Shown here piece after piece: positions 1-29,200 of a DNA stretch of 64,000 bases. The notes under the pieces are model-generated. The model was not told where the DNA came from, ran no database searches, and was given only the letters and a program-made list of their open reading frames with translations. Position 1 is the first letter of the stretch, and each line of letters starts with the position of its first letter. The stretch covers positions 22,481,501 to 22,545,500 of the forward strand of contig NC_080413.1 in NCBI RefSeq assembly GCF_030265065.1, given 5' to 3'. The translations under genes and the position numbers were made by a program. The DNA is from Corythoichthys intestinalis (Eukaryota; Chordata; Actinopteri; Syngnathiformes; Syngnathidae).

Positions 1-102
1 CACTGTCTAAATTCATACCTGACAAAAATCTGTGAAATGTAACAGTGTGGTGCAAAATGCACAGGAGGATGCAACCAGTTTGAGTTTGAATACAGTACAC
101 AT

Positions 103-108
103 TTTATT
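103..108 (-). terminator. Candidate poly(A) signal of atp6v1d
   Basis: An AATAAA hexamer on the minus strand lies about 340 bp past the stop codon. It is the first good hexamer I saw downstream of the gene, so this is the likely 3' end. Confidence 0.5.
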
Positions 109-446
109 TGATGACAAATGAAATGTGTGTTTGGGCGGGTGCGGTTGCAAAGGAATCATAAGGTAAACATCTTTGAAATGAGGTAATGGCACTCACACAC
201 TTGACTAGCAAAATTAAGATATACAGCATACAATATGAGGGACACCGTTTACTACTAATTACCATTCTAATCTTTATATCATGTATAGTTTCTCAATTTA
301 CACATTATTTTAGCTAGCTTGGAGTTCTGTACAAAGATGGAAATGCATGATTCTTTCCAGTATTGCCACAAAACACAACACAATAACACACAATTACCTT
401 CTTGGGAAGGTTTTGACAATAAATAAGTCTAGGGTTTGCCTTAGTG

Positions 447-10226
<9,780 letters not shown>

Positions 10227-10382
10227 CTTGTCGGTGTTCTGCTGATTATCTGGAACTCACAGGCTTAATTTTCCCAATTTTTATAGTCCGGTTAAGAATA
10301 AAATTTGCTTCGTGCGAGATTTCATGCACAGGTTCAGATGATCTTGTCTGACGGTCCGGCCGAGGGGATCAGCTGACCTCTA

Positions 10383-10392
10383 CTCACGTGAC
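10383..10392. promoter_or_regulatory. CLEAR-like E-box (TFEB/TFE3 type)
   Basis: The sequence CTCACGTGAC differs from the CLEAR consensus GTCACGTGAC at one base. TFEB drives lysosomal and V-ATPase genes through such sites, and this one lies 157 bp upstream of the ATP6V1D start codon. Function is inferred. Confidence 0.55.
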
Positions 10393-10408
10393 ACATACTA
10401 ACCCACTA

Positions 10409-10420
10409 TGCGCATGCGTA
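10409..10420. promoter_or_regulatory. NRF1-like palindrome
   Basis: The sequence TGCGCATGCGTA matches the NRF1 consensus YGCGCAYGCGCR except at one position. NRF1 sites are common in divergent housekeeping promoters without TATA boxes. Confidence 0.5.
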
Positions 10421-11085
10421 TTGCAAAAAAAATGGCATGATCTTTTCCGGGTCAAAAAAATAGCACCGCCGCGAATTCGAGCTAACTAATGCTAGTTGTC
10501 AATCATTAAGTCGAACCCAAGAAGGACGAAATCGGACATATAAACACCCAGTGAATCACATCCAAGGCCGTCCTTATCCAAACACATGACACAGGTGAGT
10601 TTGAACTGACAAAGTGGCTGCTGTAGTGAAAAGTGGGAGATGCTAGCTGCTAGCCGCGCTAACTTGCATGTGCCGCATGGGAGATGGGCAGCCGGCTGCG
10701 AGCTAATAATGCTACTAGCATTAACTAGGGATAAACTGAACTATTATTGCTGTATTGTACTCTGTCTGTATGGCATCGTCCATAAATTCCGCGGATGAAC
10801 GATATTTAAAACTTTCGTATACGAGTTTGTCTCGTAGACCTGTTCAAGAAAAACGTGTAAAATGTTCCTGTTGCATCATATTGTCTGACAAAAAGTGCGA
10901 CTGAGACATGAAGTCAACATTGTCGCCTTCTATTGTTCGGATTCACTGTGTTCGATGATTTTTTAACTCTTTGGAAAATTGGAGCTGGTACCATGCTACT
11001 ATAAATTATGACAAGATGGAAAAATGCATGTGTATCCAGGAAATCACTTAAAATATACATATATATATATACTGCAGTTTTTTAA

Positions 11086-19823
<8,738 letters not shown>

Positions 19824-20104
19824 AGAAACCTGCAGCCAGTCAATCCAGCAAACATCAACTGCTATTAAAAGTGCCTCTTTGGGATTTTTAGCAGCAGTTT
19901 TCCATTTACTCGCCTTGTGTAAGAAGGTATTCAACACATGGAGTTGTGTTCATGGACACAATGTGCTTCTGTTTTTAAATAACATCAGCGACCTTCAAAC
20001 AAGTATTGGTGACGAGGGAAATATGCAGGCTCAGCTAATCGTTCAGTGGTGACATTTACAGGGTTTTCACTGTTCAGTTCTACCCTTGTTTCTTCGTCAG
20101 CATC

Positions 20105-20110
20105 AATAAA
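20105..20110 (+). terminator. Poly(A) signal of eif2s1
   Basis: AATAAA lies 282 nt after the EIF2S1 stop codon. It faces the RBM25 signal about 115 bp further on, so the two transcripts end almost nose to nose. Confidence 0.7.
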
Positions 20111-20224
20111 AAAAATCTTGCTCTCAATGGATCATCAGCTATCTCCTTTTCCAGAATCAACACATTTAAGTGCTAATCAGTGGTGTTTCCTACAAGAGTC
20201 ATGAAAACTTATTACAAAAACATT

Positions 20225-20230
20225 TTTATT
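20225..20230 (-). terminator. Candidate poly(A) signal of rbm25
   Basis: AATAAA on the minus strand, about 360 nt past the RBM25 stop. Another hexamer sits close to the stop at about 20580, so a shorter 3' UTR is possible. Confidence 0.5.
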
Positions 20231-20591
20231 GAAATGTTCAACAATACAAAAACAAAACAACACAAAGTATCTTAACATTTGTCCTGTAGTGGTATTAATA
20301 TATTCAGGCAAAATCATGGAATCGAAACGTCTCCAAAACCTGAAAAATAATTTGGGCTGAGGGTGTGAAGTTGAAGCAACCCACATTCAAATGACATGTT
20401 AAAGGCAACCCTGCTCAATTAACGTCCCCACAAGAAGTTCAAGTAAGCTATTAAAACCAAAATGTTCCTGGAAGAAAAATTTACCAATGACAATATTTAC
20501 AACAAAGCAGCAGGTAAGGACAAGTTGCTATGTTTAAGGGTAATTGACAGAACTTCCTAAATCTATTATACATTAAAATCTTTATTTGTAC

Positions 20592-23177
20592 TTATTTCAC
20601 AAGGCCAATCTTCTTGGCTTCTGTTTCATAGATGAGCAACCGCCACATCTTTACTATGAAGACTTCAGCCTCTTCATCAAGAACCTACAAAAAAAAAATG
20701 CAAGAGAAAATTGATACATTAGAAAAGTGCATAAAATATTCACTCCATTGCATGGAAATGAGTCATTAACTGCCTAATACATTCATGGCAGTGTTGGGAG
20801 TCAAATCATTTTTCAACAAATGGCAAATTTTATGTAGTCAATTATCAGTTAAATAAAGATCAGTCACGTTACTGCATTATTATATCACCATCCAGTGCTT
20901 TAATATCATAAAATAACATGTTTTGTTTCGAGTAAAGTGCATTTTAGAAATGTACTGGAAGGAACTATGTTCTGTCCTACTTAAGAGATTTCGCAATACA
21001 AATCAATAACATTTTGTATTGGCCCGATCCGATCACGTGATCAGAAATCGGGCCGATTGCTCCATTTTTCAGAGGATCGGAATCGGGTGAAAAGGACTGG
21101 GTTATTAATTTTAAAAATATATTTGTTTTTCTGCTTCATGCTCGTACAGCCACTCACTCTCCATTTTGCTTTTCTTGGTCAGCAGTGTAACTGGAGTTTT
21201 CTACTCCTAGTTAACGATGATTGACAGGTTTGTAACTTTGATCTGGCGAGTGAAGGCTCTGTTGCTCCACGATCAAAGGCAAAAATGTGTTAATCTTTGT
21301 TGTCTAGAGGCGTAACAGCGTGAGTGAATTTGAGTGGACTCAGGAATTATACAAATGTTATGGAGAGATTAAAATTACGGCATTAAAGGTGATGCAACGA
21401 AAAATGGGGGCGCGCCTACATTTTGTGATGGTGCACCTTAAAGCAACACTAGGTAACATTTCAAAGTAATCTTTTCATAACATTTGTGATAATGCTGACT
21501 AGGGGTGCAGTTATCGATCATTTTAGTAGTCGATTAACCGATGAACTAGTTTGTCGAATAATCGAGTAATCAGATAAGTAACATGAAAAATTAAAATGCC
21601 TGAGCTGAGCCTCAAATGGTATAAAAAAATTAAATAAGGATCTATGTACAACAAAAGAACAATTGGCTAGCTTAAATGCTATAAAACGTTAACTTTTTTT
21701 ATTTGTTTTACAATGCTCTTAACAAATGGTTCAGACACATATTCCAACAAAACACGGCCAAATATACCAATAAACTAAATTACGAATACATTAAAAAAAG
21801 AAAAAACAGCGCAAATAAAAACTTAGCTTATGTTGGTCTTAACATAGAGCAGCTGGATTCAACCATGTGAAATGAGGCAGACTAGAAGGCAGTTTATCCA
21901 CTCAAATCAATAAAACTGATTGCAAACACTTTCAAAATAAACCATGTCATCGCTACCAGGATATACAGAATCAACATTGGCCCGGCTTTCACTTACTGGC
22001 GTGATGCCCCGCCCTACTCAATCAAACTCGTCAGCGCTGGCGAGTTCGGGTGGGTGGGGTGGAGGGTCAGCCACACGGTTATATGCTATTGTTTAGCCAC
22101 AACGATCATTATGGTGGTTATGGTGTTATACTTGTATACCTTGTTACTATTCATCCTTCACACAGCCGCTGGAAACAAAAAATGTTGTTTAATCCATCTG
22201 CAGTCAACCGGGAGATTGATTTTTGATTGATTTTACGACACTGTGCGGGTGTGTGTTGGTCCTCATGGGAAAGGCAGTCTTCCTTAAGGCAAAACACTAC
22301 CGCTTTTGTCCACCGGTGTCGCTAAAATTAGCCAAAACTGAAAAGTTACCAGGTGTTGCATTAAGAAAAAAAGTTAGGCGCACCAGTGAAACCAATGCAA
22401 AGAGAGTGGAGCCTTATCAATACACCGTATTGGCTCGAATATAAGACTGTTTTTGGCATTGAAATAACACTGAAAAAGAGGGTGTCTTTTTTATATTCGC
22501 GGTCTAGACATTATACCCATTCACGACGCTAGATGGCGCCAGATATCATTGACACCATCTTCTGTCATGACAGATCTCAGCTACTCTCCCCATTCACGAC
22601 ACGAGAGGGCACCAGATATAATTGAAGCGATGTTCTGTCATGACAGATCTCAGCTACTCTTTTTAGTTTAACCAGTTTGCATTATGTCATTGCAATGTTT
22701 TTCCTTATTCAGATTTGTTTCAAGACAACAGTTAGACTTCACTTTGATGGTTAATGCAGTTATTGCAATTTTGTTGTTTTATCACAATAGATTGGTTTAT
22801 TTACATTTCAAAAACCAGAAGCCATTCATTTACAAATGTGATTGCACTTTAGTTTACATATTTAAATGTTCAGATATTAAGATTTGAATGAGGCAAAATA
22901 ACATGCTTTTTCTCTCTAATATATTGTTATAATCATTTGTTTCAGATGTACAGTTATTTTTTCTGTATAAAAATTTGGTGTTCAAAAAGTCTTTTTTTCC
23001 CAAACTTGAGTCTTGGAATAAGGGGGTCGTCTTATAATCAGGGCCGTCTTATTTTCGGGCCAATACGGTATATCGCAATCTTTTCAATAACACTCAGGCA
23101 TAATTTATATATATACTGTATATATATTTTTTAAATTATTTAATTTATTAGGATCATGGAAGCTTCCACTTGGGGAA

Positions 23178-23213
<36 letters not shown>

Positions 23214-26200
23214 TTTTTACTTTTTTAGGGCTAAAAAGTAACAAAAAAATCTAGAAATACAATGACATTGCCAAAAGAGACAAAAATATATATAAGTTGT
23301 ATACTCTGCAACATTCCTGGAAAATTTAGAAGAGTAACTCATGTAAAAAGTACAGTACTGTAACATGTTTGGAACTTTTGTTCAAATGGGGAAGACAAAA
23401 AAAAAACTTTTTGGTATCGGGACTGAATTAGCAGATTCTCAAAATCTAGTGACTCGGGTGCAAAATTTGCGATCGGGACATCCCTTGGCACAATGCGACA
23501 TAGGATATACTGTATTTCTCTACTCACTATTCAGCATATAGCATGACAAAATGACAACTTCACATTTTTTTATGGACAGAGAATGATTCGGAACGCAAGC
23601 ATGTAGGACTTTTTTCCTCATAACATTAGAAGGGGGCGAAAACAAAAAGCCATCTCATGTCACTCACCATAGCGACGTCATCCAAAATGCCCTGTGGGGT
23701 ACCATGAGCCATGACCTGAGACGACACAAGCATGAGTACAATCGTGGTATAAATGAAGACAAGTGATCACTGGCTAGAGCTCGATAGTACCTTGGAGCAG
23801 ACAAAGTCCACCAATGTGGGCTCCTCTTCTCCGATGTACTCTATAATCTTTTTATTGATCCACGGCCGCACACGCCGTTCCATTAACGTCTAAAAAGACA
23901 GTGACAAGAAGTGTTCTCTGTTAACCTCCACCTTTACTCCATGACTTAACGGAATAAAAATGAGGGGGAAAAAAAGACAGCTTACCGTGTCCACCATGGA
24001 CCAATCTAAAGGATAGGAAAACAGGTCGGGTTTGGCTGTGGGAATCTTTTCAATGAGGCTTTTAATGTGTTTGCGCTTCTCCTCCGAGTTGGGCCCTTTA
24101 GCGCCATCCGACCCGAGGCTCTTCTCCTCGTCGTAGTCAAGCGGTACGAGCTTCCTCTTGCGCGGCTGCTCGTCCGCCTCCTCCTCATCAAATTTGCCGA
24201 AGACGCTATCGACGGGGAGCTTCTTCCTCTTGCCTGCGTTGGGCTGACTTGGACTTCCGCTTGCGCCTGCATTAAAAGATCAACTCTGACATATAAACCT
24301 GCTAGTCAGCAAATGTATAATTAGGGCTGTCGAACGATTAAATTTTTGAACCGAGTTAATCACAGCTTAAAAATTAATTAATCGTAATTATTCGCAATTC
24401 AAACCATCTCTAAAATATGCCCTAATTTTCTGTAAATTATTGTTGAAATGGAAAGGTAAGAGAAGACTGACATAAGCATTCAACATACTGTACATCAGTA
24501 CTGTATTTGTTCATTATAACAATAAATCCACAAGATGGCATTAACATTATTAACATTTATGTGTATTTTGCATAGCTACAGTGCCTTGCAAAAGTATTCG
24601 GCCCCCTTGAATCTTGCAACCTTTCGCCACATTTCAGGCTTCAAACATAAAGATATGAAATTTAATTTTTTTGTCAAGAATCAACAACAAGTGGGACACA
24701 ATCGTGAAGTGGAACAACATTTATTGGATAATTTAAACTTTTTTAACAAATAAAAAACTGAAAAGTGGGGCGTGCAATATTATTCGGCCCCTTTACTTCC
24801 AGTGCAGCAAACTCACTCCAGAAGTTCAGTGAGGATCTCTGAATGATCCAATGTTGTCCTAAACGACCAATGATGATAAATAGAATCCAAATGTGTGTAA
24901 TCAAGTCTCCGTATAAATGCACCTGCTCAGCGATAGTCTCAGGGTTCTGTTTAAAGTGCAGAGAGCATTATGAAAACCAAGGAACACACCAGGCAGGTCC
25001 GAGATACTGTTGTGGAGAAGTTTAAAGCCGGATTTGGATACAAAAAGATTTCCCAAGCTTTAAACATCTCAAGGAGCACTGTGCCAGCCATCATATTGAA
25101 ATGGAAGGAGCATCAGACCACTGCAAATCTACCAAGACTCGGCCGTCCTTCCAAACTTTCTTCTCAAACAAGGAGAAAACTGATCAGAGATGCAGCCAAG
25201 AGGCCCATGATCACTCTGGATGAACTGCAGAGATCTACAGCTGAGGTGGGAGAGTCTGTCCATAGGACAACAATCAGTCGTACACTGCACAAATCTGGCC
25301 TTTATGGAAGAGTGGCAAGAAGAAAGCCATTTCTCAAAGATATCCATAAAAAGTCTCTTTAAAGTTTGCCACAAGCCACCTGGGAGACACACCAAACATG
25401 TGGAAGAAGGTGCTCTGGTCAGATGAAACCAAAATTGAACTTTCTGGCCACAATGCAAAACGATATGTTTGGCGTAAAAGCAACACAGCTCATCACCCTG
25501 AACACACCATTCCCACTGTCAAACATGGTGGTGGCAGCATCATGGTTTGGGCCTGCTTTTCTTCAGCAGGGACAGGGAAGATGGTTAAAATTGACGGGAA
25601 GATGGATGCAGCCAAATACAGGAAAATTCTGGGAGAAAACCTGTTGGTATCTGCACAAGACCTGAGACTGGGACGGAGATTTATCTTCCAACAGGACAAT
25701 GATCCAAAACATAAAGCCAAATCTACAATGGAATGGTTCAAAAATAAACGTATCCAGGTGTTGGAATGGCCAAGTCAAAGTCCAGACCTGAATCCAATCG
25801 AGAATCTGTGGAAAGAGCTGAAGACTGCTGTTCACAAACACTCTCCATCCAACCTCACTGAGCTCGAGCTGTTTTGCAAGGAAGAATGGGCAAGAATGTC
25901 AGTCTCTCGATGTGCAAAACTGATAGAAACATACCCCAAGCGACTTGCAGCTGTAATTGGAGCAAAAGGTGGCGCTACAAAGTATTAACGCAAGGGGGCC
26001 GAATAATATTGCACGCCCCACTTTTCAGTTTTTTATTTGTTAAAAAAGTTTAAATTATCCAATAAATTTTGTTCCACTTCACAATTGTGTCCCACTTGTT
26101 GTTGATTCTTGACAAAAAATAAAAATTTTATATCTTTATGTTTAAAGCCTGAAATGTGGCGAAAGGTTGCAAGGTTCAAGGGGGCCGAATACTTTTGCAA

Positions 26201-29200
26201 GGCACTGTATTTGATTGGGAATGCCAGTTGCCTTTGCATTGAGCGCTTTTCTTTTTGTGAACATTACTTTTTTGAGAGATAGGAACATTATTTTTGTTGT
26301 GCTTTCACTAAATGATACTGTAGCGACTTAACTGTTCTGCCCAAATGCATGATGGGAAGTTGGGCAACCATGACTGTCAGTGGTGGCTGCAAATGGCATA
26401 CAGCAGGATTCACTAAATTCGGACCTCGGTGCCACTTTTCCTGTCGTGTTTTCCACGTATCTCTCCCCTAACACACCTGAATAAAATGATTATGTCATCA
26501 GCAACCGCTCCAGAAGCCTGATAATGATCCTGATTATTTTGATTCAGGTGTGTTGGAAGAAGGAGACATGGAAAACACGACAGGAAAAGTGGCACCAAGG
26601 TCTGGATTTAGTGAACCCTGGTATACAGTATGTTCTGCCTTGTCTTCAATTAGGCGTGTTACGAAAAAGAACGTCTCCTGCTCCGCCCAAATGCATGATG
26701 GGAAGTTGGGCAACCATGACTGTCAGTGGTGGCTGCAAATGGTATGCAGTCTGTTCTGCATTGTGTTCAAATAGGCGTGATGGGAAGTTGGGAACCATGA
26801 CTGTTAGTAGTGGCTGCTTAAGCCAATAAAAGGCGCGTTCCAATGAACGCCTGTGTCAACTCGCGTTTCTCTGCCTTTTCCGTCTCAATGTGCTCAAACG
26901 GCGTCATTGTAAACTGTTTGAGGCAACACATGAACAGGTCAATACGTACATGCGTTAATAGACGCTACTCACCTACGTCACAAAATGACGTGTCGCTGTA
27001 TCCGGCTGCCATATTGTCCGTATTTTTTAGACCTATTCTCATTGTTTTCAATTAGTCGTGCAAGTTATAGAGCAATTCATGGAAGCCCCGGTGTTATCTG
27101 ACGCTGTAAACTCATTGGACGCGTTGCATAAAAGGCGTCATGTGGAAAAGCTTCAGTTTATCCATTCGCCAGATCCATATTTGATGCCTAAATCGATGTT
27201 TTTCGACCCGCTGTCTTCGCCGTCTTTGCCTGACATCTGCTACCCTGATATTTACAACTATTTTGTCCACACAAAATCAGCCTATTCTCACGAAAGTTTG
27301 AAAAACTTTATGAGCCTGGAGGCTTATAAATACTTTGTTGCTGGTTGGGTGAAACAGGTCCTCGTCCACGAAAATTCGGCAGGAATCTATCTTGTGCTCG
27401 GGAAAGTGAGTTACGAAATTTTCAATTCAAAATCTTTTGTTCTTGCTAACATCCACTGTCAAGTCTAATGTATTTCATGTCATTTGTCAATGGAGCTAGG
27501 GCTTTTAATGTTTATATCGTTTAGCGATAGCACTCTCACTACATACATATATAATATGTAATAAATATGAAGTGCGATAGCACTACTCCAGATTGTCCCT
27601 AGTTGAATTTTTTTTTTGGCTTTTGACCTCAATAGTGAAATTGTAAATTAATTGTATGACAACTGTCTTATTATCCCCTTATAATTATATATTTTCAGGT
27701 AGTTCATTCACAACGTCTGAGTATGTTGTCGGCGATTAGCCTAGCAATGATCTTAATTGTGGTTGTCAGCCCAAAACCCTCTAAATATATATTAAATGCA
27801 TCTTACCAGATATAAAATGACTACTACATAATCTGTGAAAGTCATTTGGAGCCCAGTTTTCTCGTCGATTTGCAGCAGTTCATCTCGCTCTCCTCTCCGG
27901 GTCTCTCGGAATACGGTAATTTTTGCAACCGACCACCACACACGTCTTCACCATTTTGATTATTAATGTTAACGAGCAGAAAAACACGCCATAATAGGAG
28001 GAATTTACGAAGCGCTAATGCATTAACATGACGAGTAGATGGACAACATGGCGCGGGGGCGTGGCTGTGACGTCACGTGAGTAGGGTCTATTGCATCAAA
28101 TATATTAACGTGATTAATTTAAAACATACCGCCCGTTAACGTGATAAATTTGACAGCCCTAATAAGATTCTTTTTTTTCCAGATCTTTGACAGTGTTGAC
28201 CTTTTTCTCCTTTGTCATCCATGTGAACACTTACGTATGAATAAAGTTATTTCAAATACTTACACCAAGCATAAATGACCTTTAGATGAAAGATGTCTGC
28301 TCACAATATTTCAGTATGGAGAATTTCTTAGATCTCTGATAATAGAGAAACTAATATTTAAGGGGAGGCAATCTAGTATACTCGTATTTGATTGGCTAAA
28401 ATAGTAACGCCATTGATAAAATGTCAATCCCCTTGTCGGAGCCACTTCCTGGAAACACAGTCTTTTTCTCCATTATTATCCACCAGAAAAATAGAATTCT
28501 TTGTTTTATCAATTTATAAAGCAAGAATTTTTCTGTTTAGATGTACATGATAAATGCGTTGTGTGTCCCTTTAAAAACCAATGTCGCAGCCACTCCAGTT
28601 GTGCATGTGTTGAAATACACTCACCCATTTTAAGGCTCAGTCCGATCTTTGGTCTGTTCTCATCCGGAGGCAGCGCATTGAGGGGCGAGTTTTCGTGGGG
28701 GATGATGATGCCGCACGGCGACTCGTCACCCGGCACGTCGGGCGAGGCGTCGCCGCTGGCCGACGACACTGACGGCGCTGCCGTGATGGGCCTCATGGTG
28801 GGCTTGAGGCAGGGTTTGACTTCCGGGTCTTCCTCTTCGCCGTAATCGTCATCTTCGCCCTCCTCAACCTCTTCGTCCTCCGAGCGGGCGGGGTGCGGCC
28901 GATGCTCTAGCCTTTCTTGGTGAGCGCTGTGGTTCTCTCTGTAGTCGCGTTGGTCCCCGCGGTGGTCCCCTCGGCGGTCCCGTGGGGGCGCCCTGTGGCG
29001 CGGCTCCTCAGGCTCCGGCTCTTGGACGACGGGAGGCCGTCTCATTCGCTCCTCCTCTTCCTCCTCCATCTGGACCAATCGGAGCGACAAGAGGTGAACG
29101 CATGGATCAAAACGTGCAAGGAATGATGAAGTGACCTTCAGAGAGACAACACTCGTGCGTACACACACACGCGCAGGCACATGATCTCTCCCTTACGCAC

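Larger units (their letters stand above)
10227..10594. promoter_or_regulatory. Shared divergent promoter of atp6v1d and eif2s1
   Basis: The two genes are head to head. The ATP6V1D start codon is at 10226, and a probable 5'-UTR exon of EIF2S1 ends at 10594 with donor ACAG|GTGAGT. The interval is relatively GC-rich, has no TATA box and holds the E-box and NRF1-like sites listed separately. The same head-to-head pair exists in human as far as I recall, so the arrangement is probably ancient. Confidence 0.7.
21020..23494. mobile_element. GATCGGG-type repeat in RBM25 intron with three nested insertions
   Basis: It begins near CCCGATCCGATCACGTGATC and ends at GCGATCGGGACATCCC. The opposite-orientation sister at about 62351-63470 shares the end and the interior with TGTAGGCGCACC-type text. 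This copy hosts the TTAA element 21442-22360 (itself hosting a hAT fragment) and the MITE 22423-23070. The sister lacks all three. The class is unknown but hAT-like. Confidence 0.55.
24322..28161. mobile_element. hAT-like element (TAGGGCTGTC ends) hosting three nested elements
   Basis: The left end is TAGGGCTGTCGAACGATTAA and the right end TTTGACAGCCCTA, with inner AACGTGATTAATTTAAAAC. This is the well-known fish hAT MITE end type. It lies in RBM25 intron 12. It hosts a Tc1 (24579-26207), a foldback element (26404-26620) and an AT-target element (26960-28089). No clear 8-bp duplication was seen, so it is probably old. Confidence 0.65.
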
